Shown here: positions 1-10,746 of the stretch, in pieces | Layout: every line of letters begins with the position of its first letter | How positions within the stretch are numbered: the stretch's first letter is position 1 | Source: Nepenthes gracilis | Lineage: Eukaryota; Streptophyta; Magnoliopsida; Caryophyllales; Nepenthaceae | Direction of reading: 5' to 3' | Assembly: GCA_033239525.1 (NCBI GenBank) | Contig: BSYO01000006.1 | Coordinates: forward strand, 1,240,001-1,304,000 | DNA length: 64,000 nucleotides | Notes under the pieces: model-generated | Database searches by the model: none | Told to the model about the DNA's origin: nothing | The model's input: only the letters and a program-made list of their open reading frames with translations | Program-made: the position numbers and the translations under genes

Positions 1-900
1 AGAATATTGCTTAAAGTAGAGGTATCTAGTATTGATAAAGTGAGGAAATTGGCCTCATAATTCGAAAATCAGTGGCTGCCACAAATGAGCATAAACAAAA
101 TTCGGAAAAAAATAAGGGATGAATGAATACAAAGTAATCACAGCAAGGTCCTGCAGAAACTCTAATCCATTCAATTGACGCAAGTATAAACCAGAACCTT
201 GTCGTAGACGTCAAATGGCAAACTTGTAAGAACAAATCATCAAGATTTTTGTTACAGAGAGAATGATCAACAGAACGACCGAAAAGGGCATGCTGCAAGA
301 TTGTGGCCTTTGCGAAATCTGCGTTCATTCTATACGAATTTCTGCCATTTCAGAAAGAGACAGAGAGAGAGAGATTCATTACCGGCGACGCCAGCTGCAT
401 CTTTGCAAATGGTATTGGCTGAAACAAAAAGGGAAGAACTCATCATCCAGAATCACTCCAGCGGCACACAATTACAATCAATGGCCAACACAAGACGAAC
501 TTCTCTCTCTCTCTCTCCCCTCAAATCCTTGCCGATTTTCAGGGACTCTCTTCCCAAAAATCCTCCCTTTAGGCCTATATCTAGGAATCTTCCCTTTCTG
601 TCTCTCATCCAATTCCTGCTGAAGGTACTTTTACATCTCATGTTTAAAATGTGATGAAATTTCAGCTGCTGAAAAAAAAATTTTTTTTTTTCTCTTCTTG
701 GGTAACAAGGACTAATGCCCTGCATCCAGCGCTCCATTATCACCACAAAGAGAAGCAGCATCGGCTATGGTTTCCGGGTGTCGTCTTCTCACAAAGCTGG
801 CGCCGCCCCCACCCCAGGCATCCACTGAGTCGACAGCGTGATAAGTACTGCCCAACAAAAGCCATACTGCTTTTCACATGCAGAAGAAATTTCATATCAC
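1..900. other. Unidentified region, possibly the 5' part of an off-window gene
   Basis: This stretch has more G+C than the DNA to its right. It carries CT/GA runs near 362-375 and 504-520 of the kind seen in plant leaders and core promoters. On the - strand an open frame of 100 codons (328 to 26) starts MNADFAKATILQ, and a GT...AG pair lies just upstream of it near 385-345. I recognise no protein family, and the frames around the candidate splice sites do not join into a convincing product. It could be the first exon and leader of a gene running off the left edge, or unrelated unique DNA. Confidence 0.2.
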
Positions 901-1022
901 CAGGTTTTCCTTTTTGTTTTTTTAATAATATTATTAATCATTTAAAAATAAAAAATGTATACATGAACAATTACGTTTCTCACCTCATTTTGTTCACCGG
1001 TCTCAAGATTACAAATGGATGC

Positions 1023-1536
1023 GCGATATCAAATTTTCAGGGAGAAGTTTAAAGCTCACGCAAGATTAAAAAATAAAAAATCGATTTCAAATAGTTTTTA
1101 TTATTTCAATCAATTACACTCACAGGATATTATTAGGATATTGGTATATTGTTTAGAAATTATACAGGTATACACGTACAACCGTGGCTTGCGGTTTACA
1201 GTAGCACGGATATTGGTATATTGCTTGCTGAGCTGGCTCTTATTGCCATATATATTGGCCACGAGAAGATAAATGGGTAGAAAACGAATATTCATTCTGT
1301 CTCCTTCTTGGCTTCTGTCTTCTCTCTCCCTCTCTCTGTCTCTCGAACTTTCCCCTTCCCTACTGTTCATTGTCTTCGTCCCTTGTTCCCAGAACTCCCA
1401 TTCCCTTTTTACTTCCACAAGAAACCGACGAATCTGCCGGAAGTCAGTCTGAGATCGGTTCGATTGCAACACATTTTGACTTCATGCAAGAATCAAGATT
1501 AAAAAATAAAAATATATCAAATTTTCAGGGAGAATT
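1023..1536. repeat. Two short motifs each present twice
   Basis: ATATCAAATTTTCAGGGAGAA occurs near 1024-1047 and again near 1513-1536. The neighbouring CAAGATTAAAAAATAAAAA occurs near 1062-1080 and 1494-1512. The two motifs are in opposite order in the two places. A separate 16-base direct repeat, GGATATTGGTATATTG, lies near 1136 and 1208. These look like relics of local duplication or an old AT-rich insertion. No coding function is visible. Confidence 0.45.
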
Positions 1537-4354
1537 TTATATTTGTGTAATGGTTATAGCTAAAGATAAAGTAAAAAAATGATAAAAATTATATTAAATA
1601 ATTTAAATAAATATTTAATAATTATTATTTATCTATTAAATATTTAATTATGATCATTTAATAAATATAAAAATCTCACCATGAAAAGATTTATAACAAC
1701 TCCCTGATAAAATATCATTCATGTTTGAAGTTGCTTTACAAATACACAAACGATTGGAAAAGCTTGTGAAGCAATTTTAGGCATGGAGGATTTAATTAAA
1801 ATGAAAGTGTTCGTTACACTCTTCCCTTAATGATAATCAAAATAGTTAAATGACAATTATCGGATCAACTTATACCCTAAAATTTTAATCTTTTTAAGAG
1901 TTTTGTCACGACATTATAAAATTATTATTATAATTTTTTAATAATAATATACATATCACATTTATAATAATCATAATTGTACTTATTTTATGATTAACTT
2001 TCAAAATGAGACAGTCAAATTCATTCCTTAACAAACACCAAGATATCTATTTTGATAAGTAAAAGTATAATAATAAATTAAATGTCTAAAAAGTAACTTA
2101 TAACCTCATAAGATAATAAAAATAACGTAAAGTTAGCTATAATATTAATGACATAAAATGATTCATTATCAACTAAAGATAAAATCATTAGAAAATATGA
2201 TTAAAATAGAATTCTAATATTTTAAAACCATATTCCTAAGCTTTCATTCAATATATACGTCCCTAGTGGTAGGGTTGAAACCATTTGTCTTTATATAACC
2301 CTATATAACAAATATCCATACATAATAATCACTCATGAATGAGGTCAGATGTCTAATCTTATATTCATTCAATAAATCTGTCATTTTTATATATTGGTTC
2401 ATAAAGAAAATGTAAATATTATGAAATATGACTATCCTCATATAACAACTAATATAAATAGGCGTTTATAAAATATAGACTATAATAAAAAATCACGGAC
2501 CTATATATTATATATACTTTCTAATATTTTCATCTATTATCCTTAACCCATTGATATAGATTATGCATGACAAAAAGGACAAAGAGAGCATATGGTAATA
2601 TGCCCGACAATATACAATGTTTCAATGAAATTGTCAAGGCATGACTTAAGAAAGATGAAAATTTAATAAGAAAGATAATTCCGTCATAATTTTGCCTACA
2701 TTTTAAATTTTTTATATTCTAAGTTTAACCTTTAAATGTATTGCCTTAATATTAAAAGACTTAAATTAAAGTGTAAAATATTTGTATTGGCAAAGACAAT
2801 ACCTCCCAAATCCATGGCTAACTCAACATTTGTCAATAAGCTTGTGTCATCCACCATAACGACAACATTTTATAAGCATCAAAACATACCAACATCTTCT
2901 TATGGTATTGTTTTTCTAACTTCATTGGCTATTCTAATTCTCAACACTAAACACCATCTTAGTCCAAATCTTGGACGTATCTTATTAACCTTATATTAGC
3001 AATATGATATCCACCTTAACTACAATAACATTATCTTCCCCCAAAAAAAAAAAAATTCAAATATAATCTTATACAAATTACATGGTGATCATTTTGCACA
3101 CCATAGCCATATTTATTAAGCCATCAAAACAATATAATATACTTCCAACACTTAACAATTGATAGGTCTAACATTGATTAGACAAGCCTAATATATGAAC
3201 CTAATGAGTCATTATTGATAGATTCAAAATAGTCAGAAATGTGTAAGCAGCATTCGGCTTATTGGGCCCAAACTCAGAGATTATGGTATTTAGTTGTAAC
3301 CCAACTTTAGCCAAGATAAGTTAACATCCAACAGGCATTTGAGTAGTTATTGAATTAAATATAACTTGAATTAAGTTAGATGCTTAAATGGCTCTATATT
3401 CAAGTGTTCAATCGAGCAGTTTGTCCAAATGAGCAATTTATCAACTTTACAATTAGTCTAAGTAAGGATCTCGAAATTGACAAATATTAGTTATTTACTA
3501 TCAATTTAATCCTTAGGTATCAACCACTTTTAGTCAACCGATAATTAAAACTTACATAATAACAGTTAAACTAATCAATTTAACTACCTTAATAATTTAA
3601 ATAGTAATCAATTATTTCTTTTTAAAAAATTGTCAATAATTTATGTTAATGTTATAAATACGCACATATTTTTCTAAGAAGGGGAAGATAATTTGAAAAA
3701 CTAGGAATACAAAGTATAATTCTCTAACCTACTTATTCTTTTACGAGTATACGGAGTCAAGTCCTCTACTTTCTCTCCCTCATCCGCTCAATCTCTCCCA
3801 TATTTTAATTTTTAGAAAAATATACTCTCTTGAACATTTGAGGATATTTCAGATAATAAATTTCAATTCTTTTAAAATTTATATCTATAATCAAGATATG
3901 TGAGATCCAGATAAAACAATTCAATAAGCAAATACAAATTTCTTTAAATTGGAATCCAAATTCTTAATATGCATCAATAATATTGAACTATTTGCTTTCC
4001 TTTCTCTTGGGTAAGGTACCATCCATAATGATCATTACTATCATCATAATTAGATATTATCTTAAGCAACAATAGCATCAATCAAATCATCCAGCTAACA
4101 AAATTCCAAGGGGACCAATTTTGAGTACTATACGGCCAACATCTAATGATTCAAGGAGCCAGATCCTCAAAATAACAACACCAAATTGATAAGCTAGATT
4201 CTTCTAATTTATTCTTCATGCACCACACCATCATCACTTCTCCATTAATTATTTTTTGAACTCATCACAAAATAAAAGCTAACAATTTCATAGTTTTAGT
4301 ATGTGACATTTTATTTCTATAAGCAAGCATTTTTACAGGAATATCGATAAGCAT
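1537..4354. other. AT-rich intergenic DNA without recognisable gene
   Basis: The sequence is strongly AT-rich with frequent stops in all frames. It has homopolymer runs (for example near 3043-3055) and no motif, splice structure or transposon domain that I recognise. The longest open frame (2736-2999) has low-complexity composition and no family signature. Confidence 0.6.
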
Positions 4355-4492
4355 CCCATCTATAAAAGCAACTCAAATAACCCAAACAGTATCATAATGC
4401 TCTTTTTTATCTCCCTTTTTAATATTTTGCTTAACAATTTCATCTTTTTTGTATAGAAAAAAGCTCATTCGATGTGAATTATTAGTAAAAAC
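4355..4492 (+). repeat. 5' flank segment duplicated inside the copia 3' LTR
   Basis: This segment lies directly upstream of the 5' LTR and ends in the AAAAC target-site duplication. A diverged copy with a few indels sits at 10498-10642, inside what should be the 3' LTR. Shared blocks include CCCATCTATAAAAGCAAC, CAAATAACCCAAACAGTATC and GATGTGAATTATTAGTAAAA. See the finding on the rearranged 3' LTR. Confidence 0.85.
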
Positions 4493-5002
4493 TGTAAACT
4501 TCAGGCCCAAAATTCAGGCCCAATTAACTGAGCCTGGCCCACGAGCCGATCGAGCCAAAGCGAGCTGAGAGCCAAACAGCTTCATCGGGCCGGATTTGAG
4601 CCGGTTTGATGTGAGCAAAATTGCTCGTTCGTCTTCCTCGATCAATTTCAGTAACCATTTGGCGTTTTTACGGTTAATTCTTTGAAGTAATTGTGGTCCA
4701 TTAAGTGGTGATAACTCTCTCCCATTAAGTTAATTCATCAATTTTGGCGGTTTAAGTTTAAATTCCAATTTTGGCCAAGTTCCAAACGTTGAGGCGGGTG
4801 ATGGTTTCGCTTATAAATTGAGCGTTACGGCTTTGTCCCATGCACTAACTCAAGCAATACACCATCTAAAAGAGTGAAGGAGTGTCGGAAGACGGAGTCC
4901 AGAATCGCAAGTTGGAAAACAGAGCACCAAATGGCCGGAGGTATACTTAATCGATTTTAAATTCCGCACTTGTGGTTGTTTTAGCCACATAATTATCTTA
5001 CA
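4493..5002 (+). repeat. 5' LTR of copia element
   Basis: It begins TGTAAACTTC and ends ATTATCTTACA, with 5-bp terminal inverted repeats TGTAA/TTACA. A TATA-like TATAAAT at 4812-4818 is a plausible promoter for the element. The 3' part (from about 4908, AAGTTGGAAAACAGA) matches the end of the 3' LTR, with several small indels. Confidence 0.85.
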
Positions 5003-5004
5003 TT

Positions 5005-5015
5005 TGGTATCAGAG
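5005..5015 (+). other. Primer binding site (tRNA-iMet type)
   Basis: TGGTATCAGAG lies 2 bp after the 5' LTR. It is the standard plant copia primer binding site, complementary to the 3' end of initiator tRNA-Met. It fixes the element's orientation as + strand. Confidence 0.88.
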
Positions 5016-5514
5016 AAAGGCTTCAACTCTGCCTTTGATGTTCTGTGTTTTTCCGATTTTTTTCCGAAATCGAAAAAACTTAAAGTCTTCGTTTTTTTGA
5101 AGATTCGGTTCAAACGAGCACTGGAAATCGATGGGAAATCAAATTTTGAAATTTTCATATATTTTTCATCATTTATGGTGTTCGTATGGTCTCTTTGTTT
5201 GAATCGGAGTGCGAATTGGTCGAGTCGTTCGTTGTCCTGTCGGTGCAAACCGAAGGTAGACGACTTGAGCGAACGGCGTCGTTTTCTTTTGGCGGTAGTA
5301 AACGCCGTCGTTTATGAACACATTTTTGTCTTTCCCGAAGCAGCGTCGTTTCGTTGGGCGAATTCGGTTATTAAAAACGGCGTCGTTTTCTTCTGATTTA
5401 AAAAAAAATTAATTTAATTAAATCGGTTATGGGCGTTTCGCCACGGCCCAAATCCGTTCCTGTCGCGGCCCAGTCTTCTAGCCCATCACTGTAGCAATGG
5501 GGAAAAAGAATTTT

Positions 5515-5610
5515 GATGCGGCCGACGGGTTTCGAACCCGGGACGCGGACGAAGGAAGGAGAGCGATAGTTGCCGCTTGCAGGCCCCGCTTTAGCGCCTT
5601 GCGCCAATTT
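5515..5610 (-). other. tRNA-like patch with pol III A/B-box-like motifs
   Basis: Read on the - strand, TTGGCGCAAGGCGCTAAAG (about 5608-5590) resembles an A box. GGTTCGAAACC (about 5537-5527), inside a CGGGTTCGAAACCCG stem-loop, matches the B-box/T-arm consensus. I cannot fold a full cloverleaf or identify an anticodon. It lies in the untranslated leader of the copia element. It may be a captured tRNA fragment, a SINE head, or a resemblance conserved in this element family. Confidence 0.35.
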
Positions 5611-5636
5611 TGGCATTTCAATTGCTTATATACAAT

Positions 5637-5760
5637 TCTGTAAATATATATATATATTATATATACGTATATATTTATATTTATATATATATATAATTAT
5701 ATTATTATATATAAAGTATAAAATATAATATCAAGTATATAATTGTATATATGTATAAAT
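5637..5760. repeat. (AT)n/(TA)n microsatellite-like tract
   Basis: A long run of TATA-type dinucleotides with interruptions, within the copia leader. It is low complexity and not coding. Confidence 0.85.
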
Positions 5761-6185
5761 AATGTCTTGTGATTAAAATAATTTAATTAATTGAGGATTA
5801 GTCACAGCACCCTTAATTAATAAATTATTTTATTTTTATCAATGGTGGTATAAAGACATAAATTGTGGTAATTATTTTGATATAATAAAATTTATCCCAT
5901 GAGGAAATTTTATTATATTAAATTAATTAATCGAGATAAAATGTCAAATTATTATTTTCTTAATTTGCCCACGAGGGATTAAGAAATGAATATAATTTGA
6001 TAGTTTTATCATAAAATTGGACATGAATCTACTGGAATTAAAATTTAGCCCACATGTAATTTTTTATCTATTGATTCATGATGTATGTTTACATTGGTAA
6101 AACATAATTTTGTAATTTGTTAGCCTCGATTTTGGATGTTAAGCATGTATTTATTTTTATGCGGTATTCAATCAGAATCTTTCCG

Positions 6186-7181
6186 GATATTAGATGTGAA
6201 ATTCCCGAACTAAAAGGTGACAACTATAAAGTGTGGAAGGAGAAAATTCTTCTTCACTTAGGGTGGCTCGATATCGATTATCTTTATTCGGAAAGACGAA
6301 CCACCAGCTCTTTACCCTTACCAAGACTCGGATGAGGTAACTCTTTATGAGCGTTGGGCGAGCGATCTAATCGCCTAATGTCGAGTTTAATGTTTATAAA
6401 GACAAAATTTCTATTTGGTATTCGTGGTTACACGACAAACAAAAGTGCGGGATTTCTCAAGGCCATAGATGAACAATTTTGTGACTTGGATAAGGCACTT
6501 GCAAGCATCCTAATAATGAAGTTTTCATCTATTAGGCTCACCCTAAGTGTTAAGGGTGTGCGTGAGCACATAATGCGAATGAGGGATATTCTTTTCTCAA
6601 ATCAAAAATCTAGAGGTGGAAATGTCCTAACCTTTCATGGTGCATTACATTTTAAATTCGCTTCCACCGTAATATGGGCGCACTAAAATCTCTTATAACA
6701 CACATAAGGATAAATGGTCAATCAATGAACTCATGACCATGTGTGTGTGTACAAGGAAGGAAGACTCATGATGGAGCAAAGTGAGAGCGCGTCTTCTGCA
6801 AAAAGAAGGAAGGTTCAAGACACAAGCCAGTCAAAGGGGAAAGGTAAAGTACCTCCCAAACTGGATATCGAAGAAGAGCCCAAGTGCTTCTTTTGTAAAA
6901 AGAAGGGACACGTAAAGAAGGACTGTTTACTTAGTATCAAAATTGGCTTGAAAAGAAAGGTAATCCATTCTCTTTTGTATGTTATGAATCTAATATGGTT
7001 AATGTTGCACATAACACATGGTGGATTGACTGCTGATTCTACAATCCATATTTCTAATTCCTTACAGGGGCTTGCAAAACCTAAGGAAAACCAGGTGGGC
7101 GATGAAACAATGCATCTTCTCCCAGGAAATAAGATGCGTTCACATGGAGGCCATTGGGACATGCAATTTAATTTTGAGTAG
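6186..7181 (+). pseudogene. Copia gag remnant with CCHC zinc knuckle
   Basis: The start encodes KGDNYKVWKEKILLHLGW, the conserved N-terminal gag block of plant copia elements (UBN2/retrotrans_gag type). After frameshifts, a later frame contains PKCFFCKKKGHVKKDC near 6880-6927. This fits the C-x2-C-x4-H-x4-C nucleic-acid-binding knuckle. Stops and frame changes separate the pieces, so no full Gag can be made. In an intact element Gag forms the cytoplasmic particle that packages the RNA. Confidence 0.8.
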
Positions 7182-7599
7182 TGGTTTTGTTTTGTCTCTT
7201 GAAAAGACCTTTTATATTCCAAATTTCTCTACAGAAATTTGATTTACATTTCTAGACTTGTACCATTTGGATATTCCTTTATATTTTCGGACTCATTATT
7301 GAGTTTATCTTATAAGTCGATATTGTTGGGAATGGTACATTTGTCGATGGTCTTTATTGTTTGAATTTGCAAAACAATACCAATTTCAATACGTGTATGT
7401 TAATAGCGGAATTAAAAAGATGTGTTATGAATGAATATTCCTCGATGTTGTGGGTAGGAGATTGAGACATATCTCCATTGATAGAATCAAAGATTGGTAA
7501 ATGATAGAGTACTTAGTACTCTAGATTTTTCGACTTTGAGACTGTGTGGGCGCATTAAAGGAAAGCAGGAACAAGACTAAGAAAAATGTCGAGAGGAGT

Positions 7600-8290
7600 T
7601 CGGACATATTAGAGATCATACATCTTGACATTTGTAGTCTGATATAGACTCATATGGTCCAAAATATTTCATCACCTTTATTGATGATTTCTCACGATAT
7701 ATGTATCTCTACTTGCTTCATAATAAATATGAAGCCTTGGATGCTTTTAAATTGTTTAAAGCGTAAGTAGAAAGCAATGAAAAAAATATCAAAATTGAGA
7801 TCGATATGAGGGGTGGAGAGTATTATGGTAGATATCTTGAAGATGGACAAATGCCTGGTCCATTTTCAAAGTTTCTTGAGAAAATGGGATTGTTGCCCAA
7901 TATACTATGCACGGTTCTCCAGACCAAAATGGCGTGTAAAAGAAAGAAAACCGAACATTATTGGACATGGTGAGAAGTATGCTTAGTAACTCGAACTTCA
8001 AAATCTTTGTGGAGTGAAGCTCTTAAAAGCGACGGTGTACATATTAAACTGGGTCCCAACAAAAGCTGTTCCAAAACTCCTTTTGAGTTATGGAAAGGTT
8101 GGAAACCGAGTTTGCAACATGTACGCGTATGGGGATGCCCATCCAGTAAGAGTTTATAACCCACATGAAAAAGAAATGGACCAAGACCGTAAGTGGGCAT
8201 TTCATTGGATATCTTTGAGCGATCTAAGGGATACTGATTTTCTTGTCTATCTCATACCACTAGGATTGTGGAATCAAAAAATGTAAAATT
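7600..8290 (+). pseudogene. Copia integrase remnant
   Basis: Around 7665-7750 a frame reads KYFITFIDDFSRYMYLYLL, typical of the copia integrase core. Near 7797-7835 the GGEYYGRY block follows, although the expected acidic catalytic context is degraded. Further broken pieces continue to about 8290. Multiple frameshifts and stops make it non-functional. Confidence 0.75.
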
Positions 8291-8747
8291 TCTTAAGAAT
8301 GATTTAATGAGTGGGAGGAAGCGATCGGGCGATCATTTGGATTCCATGACCCTCCACTTCATATGATAGGTTGATTGATGTACCAACACCCCTCAAGATC
8401 AATCGTGTTGAACAACCAATCAATGTCATTCCATAAAATGTTGATTCTATTTCACGTTGACCATGAAATTGAGATTTATCTGAAATAGTTATGCAAAGAT
8501 GCTCTGTTGAGGATGATGATATTAAGAAGGTCTTCTAGAATGAAAAAAGTCAGCGATCCCTAGTGATTATGTTGTATATCTGGAAGAGTCTGACTACAAT
8601 GTGGGAGCCGAAAATGATCCTAAAACGTTTTCACAAGCCATGAGTTGTAATGAATCACAATTATAGCGCAATCTTATGAAAGAAGAGATGAGTTCCATGA
8701 GTAGCACAAATTAAGGGATCTTGTTGAATTGCTAAAGGGGAAAAAGC

Positions 8748-9450
8748 CATAGGGTGTAAATAGGTCTTTAAAACAAAGAAAGACTCATTAGGCAATATTA
8801 AAAGATATAAGACAAGACTAGTTGCTAAAGGTTACACTCAGAAAGAAGGAATTGATTACAAGGAGACTTTTTCTCCTGTATCTAAAAAGGACTCTCTTCG
8901 TATAATTTTGGCATTGGTTGCTCATTTTGATATGGAATTGCAACAAATGGATGTGAAAATAGCATTTTTGAATGGTGATCTAGAGGAAGAGGTTTACATG
9001 AAACAACCAGAAGGATTCTCCTCTAGTGATGGTGAGCAATTGGTATGCAAATTAAAGAAGTCCATATATGGATTGAAACAAGCATCCCGTCAATGGTATT
9101 TGAAATTTGATGAAATTATCTCTTCATTCGGTTTTGAAGAGAATATTTTGGATCAATGTATATACCAGAAGGTCAGTGGGAGTAAGACTTGTTTCCTTGT
9201 CTTATATGTGGATGATATTTTACTTGCATCCAATGATAAAGGGTTGTTATATGAGGTGAAACAATTTCTCTCTAAAAATTTTGAAATGAAGGATATGGGT
9301 GAAGCATCTTATGTCATTGGCATAAAGATACATCGAGAGCAGCACAGCGTTGTGTTACGGGTTTGTCTCGAGACCTATATCAATAAGGTTTTAGAGATTT
9401 CGGATGAAAGATTGTTCATAGGTGTAGCACCCCATTGTGAAGGGTGATAA
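8748..9450 (+). pseudogene. Copia reverse transcriptase fragment
   Basis: This is the best-preserved domain of the element. From about 8748 the frame encodes the RT start (KTRLVAKGYTQKEGIDY) with one in-frame stop just upstream. It then stays open from 8908 to 9447. It includes QMDVKIAFLNGDLEEEVYM, KSIYGLKQASRQWY and the catalytic YVDDILLAS at 9205-9231. The YVDD box is intact, but the domain is cut off by a frameshift near 9400 and has no intact partners. An RT fragment alone would not support transposition. Confidence 0.9.
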
Positions 9451-10130
9451 GCTCAATTTGAGCCAATGCCCAAAAAACGATTTGGAATCGAAATGGTCAA
9501 GAACATTCCGTATGCTTAGTTGTTGGAAGTTTGATGTATGCTCGGTATGTACAAGACCTCGACATAGCATTTGCGATTGGAATGTTGGGAAGATTTGAGT
9601 AATCCAGGAATCGAACACTTGGAAAAGCGCCAAGAAAGTCATGAGGTATCTTCAAGTATCAAAGATTCGTACTACGTATAGGCCACGAACCGGCTCTGGA
9701 AGTTTTGGGGTACTCGATTCAGACTTCGCGGTGTGTTGATTCTCGTAAATCAACATCCGGTTACATATTTTTGTTTGCCGGTGGGTGGTATCTGACGGCG
9801 GAGTGCAAAGCAAACTTTGATTGCTACTTCCACTATGGAGGAGGCCGAGTTCGTTGCTTGTTTCGAGGCTAAAGCATGGTGTATGGATGAGAAATTTCAT
9901 GTCTAGGCTTAGAGTGGTTGATTCCATCTCAAGGCCATTAAAGATTTTTTTACGATAATTCAAATTTCTTTGTTTTCTGGCTAAAAATAACAAAGTAGCG
10001 ATCGAAGTAAACACATCGACATTCAATTTTAGCCATAAAGGAGCGCGTTAAAGGAAAGGAAATTGCTATTGAGCATATCAAAGACCGAATTAATGATCGC
10101 TAATCCTTGACTAAAGCATCTTCCATTAAG
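9451..10130 (+). pseudogene. Copia connection/RNase H remnant
   Basis: Shifted frames encode pieces of the copia C-terminal region, including the block that normally reads as the YA...GSLMYA segment near 9510-9545. Around 9800-9860 there is the TSTME-AEF block of copia RNase H. Frameshifts and small deletions occur throughout, so it is a dead sequence. Confidence 0.75.
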
Positions 10131-10470
10131 GTTCAAGATCTTGTATTCAAATGGGATTGAGTTCCATTTTGTAATTTTCATTGTATGGACAATGATATTG
10201 AAAATTCCTATTTTATTGTTGTGATATTTCTCAAAATTGTGTGCACATTAATTAATTTGAGAATATCGTTAAGTTGGACAAAGAATAAACATAGGGTTTA
10301 TTCATAAAGTAAAGTTACGGATGACTTGAAAAATTAATATATTGTAATACATGGAAGATATTACTCATTATTAGAGGGACTTATCGCCATGATTCATATA
10401 TTTATTTCTTAAAGTTTGAAAAATTGATGATCTTAATTATCACATCAAGTTAAATATGGACAGTGGGAAA

Positions 10471-10746
10471 TGTAAACTTGATAAAATTCGGGCCCAGCCC
10501 ATCTATAAAAGCAACGTCACTCAAATAACCCAAACAGTATCATAATTTGCTTTTTTTTATCTCCCTTTCCAATATTTTGCTTAACAATTTCATCTTTTTT
10601 GTATAGAAAAAAGCTTATTCGATGTGAATTATTAGTAAAAACTTAATAATCGATCAAGCTAAGTTGGAAAACAGACATAAATGGCCGGAGGTATCTTGTC
10701 GATTTTAAATTCGTTGTGGTTGTTTTAGCCACATAATTATCTTACA
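10471..10746 (+). repeat. 3' LTR of copia element, shortened and rearranged
   Basis: It begins TGTAAACTT like the 5' LTR and ends ATTATCTTACA followed by AAAAC. It is only about 276 bp against 510 bp. After about 27 bp, the expected LTR body is replaced by a copy of the element's own 5' flank (10498-10642), then LTR sequence resumes at AAGTTGGAAAACAGA. The terminal part carries several small deletions compared with the 5' LTR. Confidence 0.8.

Larger units (their letters stand above)
4493..10746 (+). mobile_element. Degenerate Ty1/copia LTR retrotransposon
   Basis: This is an LTR retrotransposon relic of about 6.25 kb. Evidence for the boundaries: the LTR termini are TGTAA...TTACA, and identical AAAAC 5-mers lie at 4488-4492 and 10747-10751. 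A primer binding site matching initiator-tRNA-Met follows the 5' LTR, and a short purine stretch (GACAGTGGGAAA) precedes the 3' LTR at 10471. The internal order is gag with CCHC knuckle, integrase, reverse transcriptase, RNase H. Integrase before RT is diagnostic of Ty1/copia. Frames are broken by stops and frameshifts in gag and integrase and after RT, so the copy is non-autonomous. A leader of about 1.1 kb between the primer binding site and gag holds AT microsatellite and a tRNA-like patch. The lineage within copia is not assigned. Confidence 0.9.

Noticed and set aside
5527..5541. A true tRNA gene at the T-arm-like palindrome
   Set aside because: Only the T-arm/B-box part and a loose A box are visible. 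I cannot place an acceptor stem, D-arm or anticodon loop, so it is reported as tRNA-like only.
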